Assembly (NCBI RefSeq): GCF_021735935.1
Contig: NZ_WMDZ01000001.1
Location: 2,666,001 to 2,730,000 of the forward strand
Direction: 5' to 3'
Source: Sulfitobacter sp. M39
Lineage (GTDB): Bacteria > Pseudomonadota > Alphaproteobacteria > Rhodobacterales > Rhodobacteraceae
Length of the DNA stretch: 64,000 bases
Shown: positions 1 through 8,261 of the stretch, piece after piece
How positions within the stretch are numbered: the first letter of the stretch is position 1
Layout: each line of letters begins with the position of its first letter
Program-made: the position numbers and the translations under genes
Notes under the pieces: model-generated
What the model was told of the DNA's origin: nothing
Databases searched by the model: none
The model's input: the letters and a program-made list of their open reading frames with translations, nothing else

Positions 1-5
1 CCTAT

Positions 6-1085
6 ATGCTGCGTCTGTTTCCGGCGGTTCGTAGCGCCCGCGCGCGGGTCGGGCTGTTGGGGGCCATGTCGCTGGGAAGCGTCGCGATTATCGCCATGTC
101 GAGCTGGCTGAACGCCGCCGCCCTTGCCGGATCTGCAGCGGTGGAACAGCATCTGGCCGAGACCGTGCAGGATTACCAAGGCTCGCTAGAGCGCGCGCAT
201 GAGATCACCCTTTCCGCCCAAGGCTTGGAGCGGGACGTCGCCCGTGTGCGTCAAAGTTTCGAGGATCTGAGCGAACAGGAGGCCACGGGCGGACTGTCAG
301 GCTTGGCCGGGCGTGGTGCCGTGTTTCGCGTGCTGCGGCAGAAATCGGCAGAGCTGTCCGGGCTGGAGGCACAAATCGCCACCCAGACCCCGCTGGTCAA
401 TGACGCCTTTGTCGAGGGCAACCAGATTCTTAGCCGGATGCGCGCGCTGACGGTCGAACCCGGTCCGGTGGAAGCGCGATCGGTCGAATTTTCCGAACAG
501 GCCGTACGGCTTGCCGGGTTGATCACGCGCTTGCGGCAACTGTCAGTCGCCCCGCTGGTCGAACGCGCCGCGCAGGATCTATCGGCCTCTGTCGTGCTGC
601 CCGAACTGGATGGCAGCAGTGTCGAAGTGCGGGGCAATCAGGCCTCGACCATCAGTGCCGTGCTTGAGGTGCTGGCCCAACGTGCCGCCACACTGGAGCG
701 CGCGGCCCAAGACGTGCTGGCCATGGCCCCGCCAACGGAGACGACCTACACCCCGATTTCCAGCGCCGATGCGGTGATCAAATACGCGCGCAACTTCGTG
801 CCCTCCTGGGCTGGCGCGATTGCCATTGATCTGTTGCCCGCCGTGCTGGTCTTCATTCTCGCCATCACCCAAGGGGCGATCCGCGAAGGCCGCGAGGGCA
901 GCGCGATCGAGGAAACACTCACCCTTGCCGAACTGCGAGCTGCGGTGCTGGCGATGCGTGACATGGATGCGGCGATGAAGGGCACATCTATTGATGAGGA
1001 CGCGCATGATGACCGCGATGACATTGCGCGCCATGATATCGTGACCGAGAACCCTGCCCTTAGCACGCCATCGAAAACCACATGA
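6..1085 (+). CDS. Hypothetical membrane protein with large periplasmic region (5' end uncertain)
   Basis: I do not recognise this 359-residue protein as a named family. It has a hydrophobic segment near residues 16-44 and a second near residues 269-291, separated by about 225 residues rich in Ala, Glu, Gln and Leu that look helical or coiled-coil. The C-terminal tail after the second segment is charged and should be cytoplasmic. This suggests an inner-membrane protein with a long periplasmic helical domain. Only five bases precede the first ATG, so the true start may lie outside the window. Its TGA stop overlaps the ATG of the next gene (ATGA), which implies translational coupling and possibly joint function with that periplasmic ClpP-like protein. 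Function unknown. Confidence 0.65.
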   Translation: MLRLFPAVRSARARVGLLGAMSLGSVAIIAMSSWLNAAALAGSAAVEQHLAETVQDYQGSLERAHEITLSAQGLERDVARVRQSFEDLSEQEATGGLSGLAGRGAVFRVLRQKSAELSGLEAQIATQTPLVNDAFVEGNQILSRMRALTVEPGPVEARSVEFSEQAVRLAGLITRLRQLSVAPLVERAAQDLSASVVLPELDGSSVEVRGNQASTISAVLEVLAQRAATLERAAQDVLAMAPPTETTYTPISSADAVIKYARNFVPSWAGAIAIDLLPAVLVFILAITQGAIREGREGSAIEETLTLAELRAAVLAMRDMDAAMKGTSIDEDAHDDRDDIARHDIVTENPALSTPSKTT

Positions 1086-1849
1086 AACTGCGGCGTGATC
1101 CTTCCAAACGCCCACCCGTGGCACGGGTTCTGGGCGGTGTTCTGATCTTTCAGCTGGGGTTGGCGGGGCTGCTTTTTTGGGGCGATCTGGACGAGGGACT
1201 GCGCCTGCCCGGCTTTGGCCCGCGTTCCCCGGGGCTGACCGAGCCCACGCGCCCCGGCGACCAAACCCGCCGGTTTCAACCCGACCGCGCCCGCCCCGGT
1301 GGCCGCCCCATGCCGGACACGCCCCTGCCCGAACGGCTGACCCTGACCGTGGTCGAAGGCGGTGCCCGCGTGCTGCTGGAAGGGGGCATCATGGCGGGTG
1401 ATGCCGAACGCATCGAGAAACAGATCACCGCGCTTGATCCCCAACCCGAGGGCGTGATCCTGAATTCCCCCGGTGGGTCGGTCAGCGACGCGCTGCGTCT
1501 GGGGCGGTATCTGCGGGATGCTGAGCTTACGACCGCCTTGCGCAGTGGCGATATCTGCTATTCCGCCTGCCCCTATCTACTGGCCGCAGGCACCAGTCGC
1601 GACGTGCCAGACGATGCCTCTGTCGGGGTGCACCAGCATTTCTTCGGTGAAAGCACCCTGCTCCCCGCCTTTGTCGCGGTAGAGGACATCCAGCGCGGCC
1701 AAGGCGAGGTCATGACCTATCTGGATCAGATGGGCATCGACCCGCTGGTCATGCAGCACGCGTTGGTCACGCCGCCCGATGAAATCTATCTGCTGCTGCC
1801 CGAAGAGCTGACCCGCTACCGCTTTGTCGAAAACACCGAGCCAAGCTAG
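1082..1849 (+). CDS. Membrane-anchored periplasmic protein with ClpP/SppA-like fold
   Basis: This 255-residue protein has an N-terminal hydrophobic anchor (about residues 13-33) and a Pro/Arg-rich linker. The following domain resembles the crotonase/ClpP/SppA fold as found in the COG3904-type predicted periplasmic proteins. The supporting motifs are NSPGGSV (residues 128-134) and CYSACPYLLAAG starting at C159, where S161 sits where a SppA-type nucleophile would be. A conserved HQHFF follows. Whether it is an active protease is not shown by the sequence. It is coupled by ATGA to the upstream membrane protein, so the two probably act together at the cell envelope. Confidence 0.7.
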   Translation: MKLRRDPSKRPPVARVLGGVLIFQLGLAGLLFWGDLDEGLRLPGFGPRSPGLTEPTRPGDQTRRFQPDRARPGGRPMPDTPLPERLTLTVVEGGARVLLEGGIMAGDAERIEKQITALDPQPEGVILNSPGGSVSDALRLGRYLRDAELTTALRSGDICYSACPYLLAAGTSRDVPDDASVGVHQHFFGESTLLPAFVAVEDIQRGQGEVMTYLDQMGIDPLVMQHALVTPPDEIYLLLPEELTRYRFVENTEPS

Positions 1850-2126
1850 AATACCCCTTGTCGCAGCCTGTGGTCGCGCCTACTTAACGGGGGTGACGGG
1901 TTCTGCCCTGTTTGTAAAAGTTACATTCCAGTGGCCTTAAGCAAATCCGAGGGAGCTGGCTCTGTTCGAGCCCTGGTTCGTTTATCTGGCGCCCACCTGT
2001 ACATACAGGTCCTCGGGAATATAGAACAGAACGGCAGCGGTGGTCCCGTCACACTTTCCCGAAAATATCAGGCTTTTCGCGGGTCCCTAGCTGTCGACCA
2101 AAGAAGATGAGCTGAGCCTTTCCGAC
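1850..2126. other. Intergenic stretch between convergent genes
   Basis: This 277-base gap separates the plus-strand periplasmic protein gene from the 3' end of nusB. I see no good terminator. On the minus strand an unbroken frame of 34 codons without ATG (1982-2086) reads like ordinary protein and may be a gene remnant. A tRNA T-arm-like string lies near 1965-1980, but no tRNA can be folded around it. Confidence 0.4.
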
Positions 2127-2606
2127 TCAGAACTCTTCCGGACGGGCTTCGCGGGCCATATGATCCAGAACGGCATTCACGAACTTCGGCTCGTCGCCCC
2201 CCTCAAAGAAGGCACGGGCCACGTCGACATATTCGTTGATCACAACCCGCGGCGGCGTTTCCTGCGCGCGCAGCTCGGCACCGGCGGCGCGGAACAAGGC
2301 ACGCAAAGTCGGGTCGATCCGCGCGATGGCCCATTTAGCCACCAGCGCACGGTCGGTCATCTGGTCAATCGCCGCCTGATAGTTCACCGCTGTCTCAAGC
2401 AAGTCTGCAAAATGCCGGATGTCACCGTCGACCATTTCCTGACCGTCGTAACTCGCGCCAAAGCGGTGCTCAAGGAACTCCTTGCGCACGGTGTCAAAGC
2501 TTTGCGAGGAATGCTCCATCTGGAACAGAGCCTGCACGGCATAAAGCCGCGAAGCTGATTTCATCTTGCGTTTTTGATTGCCCGAAAGGCCGGCGGAGGA
2601 TGTCAT
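2127..2606 (-). CDS. nusB: Transcription antitermination factor NusB
   Basis: NusB binds boxA RNA with NusE (S10) and supports antitermination of rRNA operons. The 159-residue product has the all-helical NusB pattern: an N-terminal KSASRLYAVQALFQME segment, a central LFRAAGAEL helix and a C-terminal NEYVDVARAFFEGGDEPKFVNAVLD block with the invariant F-V-N-A-V-L-D motif. Length is slightly above the usual 130-150 because of an N-terminal extension of about 14 residues. Its ATG overlaps the TGA of ribH (ATGA), so it is coupled to the rib genes, the usual alphaproteobacterial order ribH-nusB. Confidence 0.96.
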   Translation of the reverse strand: MTSSAGLSGNQKRKMKSASRLYAVQALFQMEHSSQSFDTVRKEFLEHRFGASYDGQEMVDGDIRHFADLLETAVNYQAAIDQMTDRALVAKWAIARIDPTLRALFRAAGAELRAQETPPRVVINEYVDVARAFFEGGDEPKFVNAVLDHMAREARPEEF

Positions 2607-3151
2607 GCTGTCTTGGGTCCGTCATTGTCGCCCGCCATCAGATATTCATCCGAGCGCGGCTTGAAACCGATGTCTTTGCGAATGTCGCCCCACTTACGGC
2701 TCAGCGCGATCAGATGCAAGGCCGCAGCTGCCGCACCGCCCCCCTTGTTTTGCCCCACCGGATCGGCGCGCACGGCGGCCTGTTCGTGGTTCTCGACGGT
2801 CAGGATGCCGTTGCCGATACAGATGCCCTGCAACCCCATCAGCTGCAAGGCGCGGCTGCTGTCGTTGCACACGGTCTCGTAATGGGTCGTCTCGCCGCGG
2901 ATGACACAGCCAAGCGCCACGTAGCCGTCAAAATTGCTCTTGCGGTCAGAGATACCGATTGCGGTCGGGATTTCCAGCGCGCCGGGCATTTCCACCACGT
3001 CCCATTCAGCCCCGGCGGCCTCAAGCTCTGCCTTTGCCCCCCTCAGCAAGCCCTCGGCGATGTCCGAGTAATAGGGTGAAATGACGATCAGAACCTTGAC
3101 CGGCGTATCAAAGCGCGGCGTGGTCAGCGTTGTATGATTTCCAGCAGCCAT
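2603..3151 (-). CDS. ribH: 6,7-dimethyl-8-ribityllumazine synthase
   Basis: RibH condenses 5-amino-6-ribitylamino-uracil with 3,4-dihydroxy-2-butanone 4-phosphate to give lumazine, the penultimate riboflavin intermediate. Family signatures are MPGALEIP, the GCVIRGETTHYE loop that holds the active-site His and phosphate-binding residues, and the ENHEQA motif. The core ends near residue 165; a short extra C-terminal tail follows. At 182 residues it is a little longer than typical 155-residue enzymes. It lies 5 bases after ribB and overlaps nusB by 4 bases, so all three should be one transcript. Confidence 0.97.
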   Translation of the reverse strand: MAAGNHTTLTTPRFDTPVKVLIVISPYYSDIAEGLLRGAKAELEAAGAEWDVVEMPGALEIPTAIGISDRKSNFDGYVALGCVIRGETTHYETVCNDSSRALQLMGLQGICIGNGILTVENHEQAAVRADPVGQNKGGGAAAAALHLIALSRKWGDIRKDIGFKPRSDEYLMAGDNDGPKTA

Positions 3152-3156
3152 TGCAT

Positions 3157-4281
3157 TTACTCCTGCGTGATGGGGCGCGTGCCCACGATGCTAAGGTCAT
3201 AGGCGTCCAGCCCCAGATAGCGCGTATCGGGGTTATCCGTCAGCAAGATCAGTTTGTGCAAGCCAAGGCTCGCCATGATCTGCGACCCAAGGCCGGTACG
3301 CTTGACGGTACGGGGGCGATCATCCTCTTCGTCCTCGAAACGCAACCGCGGGTCGGGATCGCGGAACAACAGCACCGCGCCGCGGCCTTCGTCCGCGATG
3401 ATCTGCATCGCGCGTGGCAATTCGTCGGCGGGGCTTGGCCCGAGGCCGAGGATATCCTCAAGCGCGTTGATCGCATGGGTGCGGACCAGAACCGGCGCAT
3501 CCGTTGTGATATCGCCCTTGGACAGGACCACATGATCGGTGCCGCTGATCTCGTCGGTGAAAATCTGCATCTTCCAATCGCCCCCATAGGCAGAGGTCAC
3601 GGTGCGGCTGTCGCGCTCCACCAGCAGGTTGTCATGCTTGTGGCGATAGGCGATCAGATCGCTGATCGTGCCGATCTTCATGTCGTGCTGCTGACAGAAT
3701 GCAACCAGATCCGGCAGACGGGCCATGGTGCCGTCTTCCTTCATGATCTCGCAAATCACACCGGACGGATGCAGCCCCGCAAGACGTGAGATATCGACGG
3801 CAGCCTCGGTGTGGCCCGCGCGGACCAAGACACCGCCATCGCGTGCGCGCAGCGGAAACACATGCCCCGGCGTGGCGATATCCACCGCGCCTTTATCCTC
3901 GTCGATGGCGACCTTGACGGTCAGCGCACGGTCGGCGGCGGAAATACCGGTGGTCACCCCCTCGCGCGCTTCGATCGACACGGTAAAAGCCGTCTCGTGG
4001 CGGGCAGAGTTATTCACCGCCATCATCGGCAGACCAAGCGTGTTGACCCGTTCCTCGGTCATCGGCAGACAGATCAGCCCGCGCCCGTGGGTGGCCATAA
4101 AGTTGATCGCATCCGCATCCGCGAACTGCGCGGGGATCACCAGATCGCCTTCGTTCTCGCGGTCTTCGTGATCGACCAGCACGAACATGCGACCTTGACG
4201 GGCCTCTTCGATGATCTCTTCGATGGGCGCGATGGCATCCGCCAATTCAGCCTCGACCGGTCCGGGCGTTTCAAATTGCAT
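3157..4281 (-). CDS. ribB: 3,4-dihydroxy-2-butanone 4-phosphate synthase with degenerate GTP cyclohydrolase II-like domain (RibBX type)
   Basis: The N-terminal half (to about residue 220) is RibB, which converts ribulose 5-phosphate to the four-carbon unit of riboflavin. It carries DHEDRENEGDL (the acidic metal/substrate loop) and HTEAAVDISRLAG. The C-terminal half aligns in outline with GTP cyclohydrolase II, but the region that should carry the three zinc cysteines (C-x10-C-x-C) reads HAINALEDILGLGPSPADEL and contains no cysteine at all. The protein is therefore predicted to be active only as RibB, as described for RibBX proteins, and a separate ribA is needed. It sits 5 bases ahead of ribH. 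Confidence 0.93.
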   Translation of the reverse strand: MQFETPGPVEAELADAIAPIEEIIEEARQGRMFVLVDHEDRENEGDLVIPAQFADADAINFMATHGRGLICLPMTEERVNTLGLPMMAVNNSARHETAFTVSIEAREGVTTGISAADRALTVKVAIDEDKGAVDIATPGHVFPLRARDGGVLVRAGHTEAAVDISRLAGLHPSGVICEIMKEDGTMARLPDLVAFCQQHDMKIGTISDLIAYRHKHDNLLVERDSRTVTSAYGGDWKMQIFTDEISGTDHVVLSKGDITTDAPVLVRTHAINALEDILGLGPSPADELPRAMQIIADEGRGAVLLFRDPDPRLRFEDEEDDRPRTVKRTGLGSQIMASLGLHKLILLTDNPDTRYLGLDAYDLSIVGTRPITQE

Positions 4282-4360
4282 GGGGTCACCTCAATCGTTG
4301 TTGCAGTGGCACATACCCCACCCCACGCGCCTTTGCCAGAGCAGGGCCGCCCCCCTCCCT

Positions 4361-4383
4361 GCTTCATTTTGCCAAATAAACTC
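4361..4383. repeat. Dispersed 23-bp element, copy 1
   Basis: The sequence from 4361 to 4383 matches the stretch at 18411-18433 at 22 of 23 positions; the only difference is an A/G change inside GCCARATAAACTC. Both copies are intergenic. From memory, short extragenic repeats of the form GGAGTTTATYTGGCAAAATGAAG are frequent in Roseobacter genomes. This copy lies between the hypothetical gene 4418-4987 and ribB, downstream of the former and upstream of the latter. Confidence 0.7.
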
Positions 4384-4417
4384 AATTCCGCACCGTCACC
4401 CCGCGCGACGGTCCGCG

Positions 4418-4987
4418 TTAAGCCCCGAAATAGCGCGCGGCCTCCACATAGCCCGCCGCCTTGCTTGCAGTGGCCCAGTCCCGTTCCAATCCGGTGTCGC
4501 CGATGATCAGCACCTGATCGCCGACCAGTTTGCGCCCGTGAACCACCTGCCCAAGATGATCGCGCATCGCGCTCCAGCTGTCGGTGAACTTGGGAGCCTC
4601 GGCCACGTGATCCAGCACGGGATTCGCCTGCGCCACCATGTCGGGCCGCAGCGGGCGATGCACCAGCACCAGCTTTTGCGCGCGCTGCACCTTGTCCAGC
4701 ACCTCAGCCTCGCGCAGAGGGATATGCGGTGCCCTCGCACGGACCACCCGCAGCGCATTGGACGAGAACAGCAGCGCCAGAATATCGCGCCCCGTGGCCT
4801 GACGGATCGCGGCATAGGCCTTGTAGTCCAACCCCAGCTCGCGGGCGCGCGCCACGCGCATCTTCACCACCATCAGCGGGATCGCTGAAGGCATCGCCGC
4901 AGCGCGTGCCTTTTGCCACTGGAACGCGCGCCATTTATGGCCGCGTTCAAGGCTGGGCCCCTGATTATGTCCGATCCCAGCGATCAT
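4418..4987 (-). CDS. Hypothetical protein coupled to ribE
   Basis: I do not recognise this 189-residue protein as a characterised family. It starts MIAGIGHNQGPSLERG, a GIGHNQGP opening that recurs in unrelated alphaproteobacterial proteins. It is basic, predicted helical and soluble, with no signal peptide and no metal or nucleotide motif that I can see. I chose the ATG at 4987 because it overlaps the ribE stop as ATGA and because the longer reading frame would begin inside ribE. Translational coupling to ribE and position before ribB suggest a role with flavin supply or simply co-expression, but nothing in the sequence proves it. Confidence 0.75.
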   Translation of the reverse strand: MIAGIGHNQGPSLERGHKWRAFQWQKARAAAMPSAIPLMVVKMRVARARELGLDYKAYAAIRQATGRDILALLFSSNALRVVRARAPHIPLREAEVLDKVQRAQKLVLVHRPLRPDMVAQANPVLDHVAEAPKFTDSWSAMRDHLGQVVHGRKLVGDQVLIIGDTGLERDWATASKAAGYVEAARYFGA

Positions 4988-5571
4988 GACATTTCGGCCA
5001 GCCGCGCGACATAGCGGGCCAATGTGTCGATCTCTAGGTTGATGCGGTCCCCGACGGCGACATCGCCCCATGTGGTCACCTCTTTGGTGTGGGGGATAAA
5101 GTTGATGCCGAAATCGCAGCCGTCGACCTCGTTCACGGTCAGCGAGGTGCCGTTCAGCGCGACAGAGCCTTTTGGGGCAATGAAACGCGCCAGATCCTCG
5201 GGCGCGCGCAGGGTCACGCGGGTGCTGTCGCCCTCGTCGCGCAGCGCCACCACTTCGGCCACGCCATCGACATGGCCCGACACGATGTGCCCGCCCAATT
5301 CGTCCCCGACCTTCAGCGCGCGTTCAAGGTTCAGACGGCGTCCGACCTCCCAAGCGCCAAGGTTGGTCTTGTCCACGGTCTCGGCGCTGATCTGCACCTC
5401 GTACCAGTCGGCCCCCAGATCCACCACGGTCAGGCACACGCCATCACTGGCGATAGAGGCCCCCATGTCGATGCCGCTGGTATCATAGCCCGTTTCGATC
5501 CGCGCGCGCAGGTCGCCTTGCTGTTCAAGCTTGGTGATCTTTCCGATGTCCGTGATAATGCCTGTAAACAT
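4984..5571 (-). CDS. ribE: Riboflavin synthase alpha chain
   Basis: RibE dismutates two lumazine molecules to riboflavin and the pyrimidine precursor. The 195-residue protein begins with the canonical MFTGIITDIG and contains two lumazine-binding beta-barrel repeats, seen in the paired motifs GASIASDGVCLTV (residues 37-48) and GSVALNGTSLTV in the second half. The ATG at 5571 is chosen because it gives the exact family N-terminus; longer frames upstream would overlap the divergent kpsS promoter region. It heads the minus-strand group ribE-hypothetical-ribB-ribH-nusB. Confidence 0.96.
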   Translation of the reverse strand: MFTGIITDIGKITKLEQQGDLRARIETGYDTSGIDMGASIASDGVCLTVVDLGADWYEVQISAETVDKTNLGAWEVGRRLNLERALKVGDELGGHIVSGHVDGVAEVVALRDEGDSTRVTLRAPEDLARFIAPKGSVALNGTSLTVNEVDGCDFGINFIPHTKEVTTWGDVAVGDRINLEIDTLARYVARLAEMS

Positions 5572-5706
5572 GCGCCTGCCTCTTCTATACTGGTCGCTAC
5601 CGAAGTAGACCTCTGCCCGCAGCATGACAAGTCCACAGACACGCCACATTTTCGCCGGTATCCGGTGTTTGTCTGCCCGATGACCAAGATAAACCGAAAG
5701 CAACCG

Positions 5707-6999
5707 ATGAACGCCGCAGCACCCCGTGAACGGGTCTTCCTTTTCCTGCAAGGGCCGCATGGTCCCTTCTTCAACCGTCTGGGCAAGATGCTCCGTCTGG
5801 CGGGGGCCCAGGTCTGGCGTGTGGGGTTCAACGCAGGCGATCGGGCCTTCTGGTTCCACCCCCGCAGCTATATCCCGTTTCGCGGCGCAGCTGACACGTG
5901 GAAAGACACCTTTGTTGCGCTGCTCGCCGACAAGGGTGTCACAGATATCGTGCTTTATGGCGACACCCGCCCGATCCACGCCCAAGCCGTGGCCGAGGCC
6001 AAGGCCCGCGGCCTGACCGTGCATGTCTTTGAAGAAGGCTACATGCGCCCCTATTGGGTCACCTATGAACGCGGCGGGTCCAACGGCAATTCACGGCTGA
6101 TGGATATGTCCATCGAACAGATGCAGACCGCACTGGCCAATTCGGATATGGAGGCCCCCCTCCCCCCCGGTCATTGGGGTGATATGCGCCAGCACGTGTT
6201 CTATGGTGCGCTCTATCACTGGTTTGTGCTGTTCCGGAACGGCGACTACCGCAACTTCCGCGCGCATCGGAGCTTGCCGGTGACCAAGGAGTTCAAGCTG
6301 TACCTCAAGCGGCTGCTACTGATGCCCGCGCTGGCGCTGGACCGGCTGATCGCAACGCTGCGTATCCGGCTGGGCGGCTTCCCCTACCATCTGGCGCTGC
6401 TGCAGCTGGAGCATGACAGCTCGTTCCAAGAACACTCCCCCTTCGAGACAATGACCGATTTCCTGAACGTGGTGCTGGAAGGCTTCGCCAAGGGCGCGCC
6501 GCGCCACCATCATCTTGTTGTAAAGGCCCACCCGCTGGAAGACGGCCGCGCACCGCTGCGCCGTGTAGTCAAACAGGTGGCGCGGGATTTGGGTGTCGCG
6601 GATCGGGTACATTTCGTGCGCGGCGGCAAGCTGGCGCAGCTGCTCAACGATGCCCGTACGGCCGTTACCGTGAACTCCACCGCTGGCCAGCAGGTTCTGT
6701 GGCGCGGAATTCCGCTCAAGGTGTTTGGCTGCGCCGTCTATGCGAAACCCGAATTCGTCTCGGACCAGCCGCTGGCGCAATTCTTTGCCGCCGCCTCGCG
6801 CCCCGATAACAAGGCCTACAAGGATTATCGACGGTATTTGCTGGAAACCTCGCAGGTTCCGGGCGGATTTTATGCGGCACGCGCGCGCACGCAGTTGATG
6901 CGGCAAGTGGTCGATATGATGCTCGCCCCCGAAGACCCCTACGACGCGCTAGAGCTGGGAACCGCGGCACCAAGGCAACAGTTGCGGGCCGTCACCTGA
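5707..6999 (+). CDS. kpsS: Capsular polysaccharide export/biosynthesis protein KpsS
   Basis: KpsS is a beta-Kdo transferase that works with KpsC to build the poly-Kdo linker anchoring group-2-type capsules to lyso-phosphatidylglycerol at the cytoplasmic face of the inner membrane. The 430-residue protein opens with FLFLQGPHGPFFNRLGKML, typical of KpsS. It has EEGYMRPYW from E109, VVKAHPLEDG and VNSTAGQQVLWRG from V322, the sugar-nucleotide-binding pattern of this family. The ATG at 5707 has a GAAAG six bases upstream; an in-frame ATG at 5680 is the alternative. It is divergent from ribE and begins the three-gene capsule group. Confidence 0.9.
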   Translation: MNAAAPRERVFLFLQGPHGPFFNRLGKMLRLAGAQVWRVGFNAGDRAFWFHPRSYIPFRGAADTWKDTFVALLADKGVTDIVLYGDTRPIHAQAVAEAKARGLTVHVFEEGYMRPYWVTYERGGSNGNSRLMDMSIEQMQTALANSDMEAPLPPGHWGDMRQHVFYGALYHWFVLFRNGDYRNFRAHRSLPVTKEFKLYLKRLLLMPALALDRLIATLRIRLGGFPYHLALLQLEHDSSFQEHSPFETMTDFLNVVLEGFAKGAPRHHHLVVKAHPLEDGRAPLRRVVKQVARDLGVADRVHFVRGGKLAQLLNDARTAVTVNSTAGQQVLWRGIPLKVFGCAVYAKPEFVSDQPLAQFFAAASRPDNKAYKDYRRYLLETSQVPGGFYAARARTQLMRQVVDMMLAPEDPYDALELGTAAPRQQLRAVT

Positions 7000-7115
7000 G
7001 CGTTTTTCGCCCCGACAGTAGCTTTTCGATCCAATCTGCGCTAAGCCGATGATAATTACGCCGAAAAAATCGGCGAATTCGAGGCAGAACAAGAACAGGT
7101 CGAGGAGACCGGGCA

Positions 7116-8252
7116 GTGAAATCCGTACCCTTCCGGTGGGCGCGTCCCATCGCATTACTGGCGGCTATGGCCGTGGTATCTTCATGTGGCCTTCCGCAGG
7201 TTGGCCCGAACAAACGTCAAATCTTTGCCGGATCGGTCCAGAAGGAAGGCGACGCATTTGTTGTCGCCGTCAATGACCGCGTGACCCGCGCCACCGCCGT
7301 CGCCCCCGCGCTTGGCTTTAGCCCGGGGTTCATCAACGCCGGTCAGCTTGGGTCGGACACGATCAACCCCGGTGATACGCTGGGGCTGACGATCTGGGAA
7401 AACGTCGATGATGGCTTGCTGGCCGCCCAAGGGGCCAACGCCACCGTGCTGGAAGAAGTGCAGGTCGACGGGTCCGGGTTCATCTTTGTGCCCTACGCGG
7501 GCCGGATCAAGGCCGCTGGCAATTCCCCCGAAGCGATCCGCCGCATCATCACCAACAAACTGTCCGAACAAACCCCGGACCCGCAGGTTCAGGTGCGCCG
7601 TCTGGCCGGTGACGGGGCGACCGTGTCGCTTGTCGGCTCTGTCGGTGCGCAGGGTGTCTATGCGATTGAACGCCCCACCCGCACGCTTGCCACCATGCTG
7701 GCGCGTGCCGGAGGTGTAACAATCACCCCCCAGATCGCGCAGGTCACCGTGCTGCGTGGCAATCAGCGGGGCAAAATCTGGCTTGAAGATCTTTACAGCC
7801 ACCCAGAGCTCGACATCGCCCTGCGCGGCGGGGATCGCATCCTGATCGAGGAAGACACTCGGTCCTTCGTGGCCCTTGGCGCCACCGGCGCGCAGCAGAA
7901 AGTCCCGTTCGAGACCAAGAACCTGTCGGCGCTTGAAGGCATCGCACAGGTGGGCGGGCTGAACGCGGGCACCGCTGACCCGACAGGTGTTTTCGTCTTC
8001 CGCAACGAACCCGAAGCGGTCGTGGCACAGGTTCTGGGCCGTAACGACCTCCAAGGCGCACAGCGCATGGTCTATGTGCTTGACCTGACCAAGCCCAACG
8101 GCATGTTCATGGCGCGCGATTTCGTGATCCGTGATGGAGATACGCTGTACGTTACCGAAGCCCCCTTCACCCAGTGGAGCAAGGTCATCTCCTCGATCAC
8201 GGGGTCGGCCGGGTCGGTCAACAACCTGACGTCGCTTGCGTCGGGCAGCTGA
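7116..8252 (+). CDS. Polysaccharide export outer-membrane lipoprotein (Wza/KpsD-like)
   Basis: This 378-residue protein has a lipoprotein signal with the lipobox VSSC (C24 lipidated). A polysaccharide-export domain follows (GDTLGLTIWENVDDG through the VPYAGRIKAAGNSPEAIRR segment), and then one or two SLBB-type repeats (VSLVGSVGAQGVYAIERPT and the later VALGATGAQQKVPF block). Wza/KpsD proteins form the outer-membrane channel for capsule export. It lies between kpsS and kpsC on the same strand, 116 bases after kpsS, which supports a capsule role. No KpsE, KpsM or KpsT is in this window. Confidence 0.9.
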   Translation: MKSVPFRWARPIALLAAMAVVSSCGLPQVGPNKRQIFAGSVQKEGDAFVVAVNDRVTRATAVAPALGFSPGFINAGQLGSDTINPGDTLGLTIWENVDDGLLAAQGANATVLEEVQVDGSGFIFVPYAGRIKAAGNSPEAIRRIITNKLSEQTPDPQVQVRRLAGDGATVSLVGSVGAQGVYAIERPTRTLATMLARAGGVTITPQIAQVTVLRGNQRGKIWLEDLYSHPELDIALRGGDRILIEEDTRSFVALGATGAQQKVPFETKNLSALEGIAQVGGLNAGTADPTGVFVFRNEPEAVVAQVLGRNDLQGAQRMVYVLDLTKPNGMFMARDFVIRDGDTLYVTEAPFTQWSKVISSITGSAGSVNNLTSLASGS

Positions 8253-8261
8253 TCTGGACCG

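Noticed and set aside
1960..1990. tRNA T-arm-like string near nusB
   Set aside because: Only one arm could be matched; no acceptor, D or anticodon arm folds around it.
4282..4417. FMN riboswitch ahead of ribB
   Set aside because: The conserved RFN core could not be found in this spacer or before ribE; only the dispersed 23-bp element is present.
5089..5706. An upstream extension of kpsS over ribE
   Set aside because: That part of the frame lies antisense to ribE and has no KpsS similarity; the family start is at 5707.
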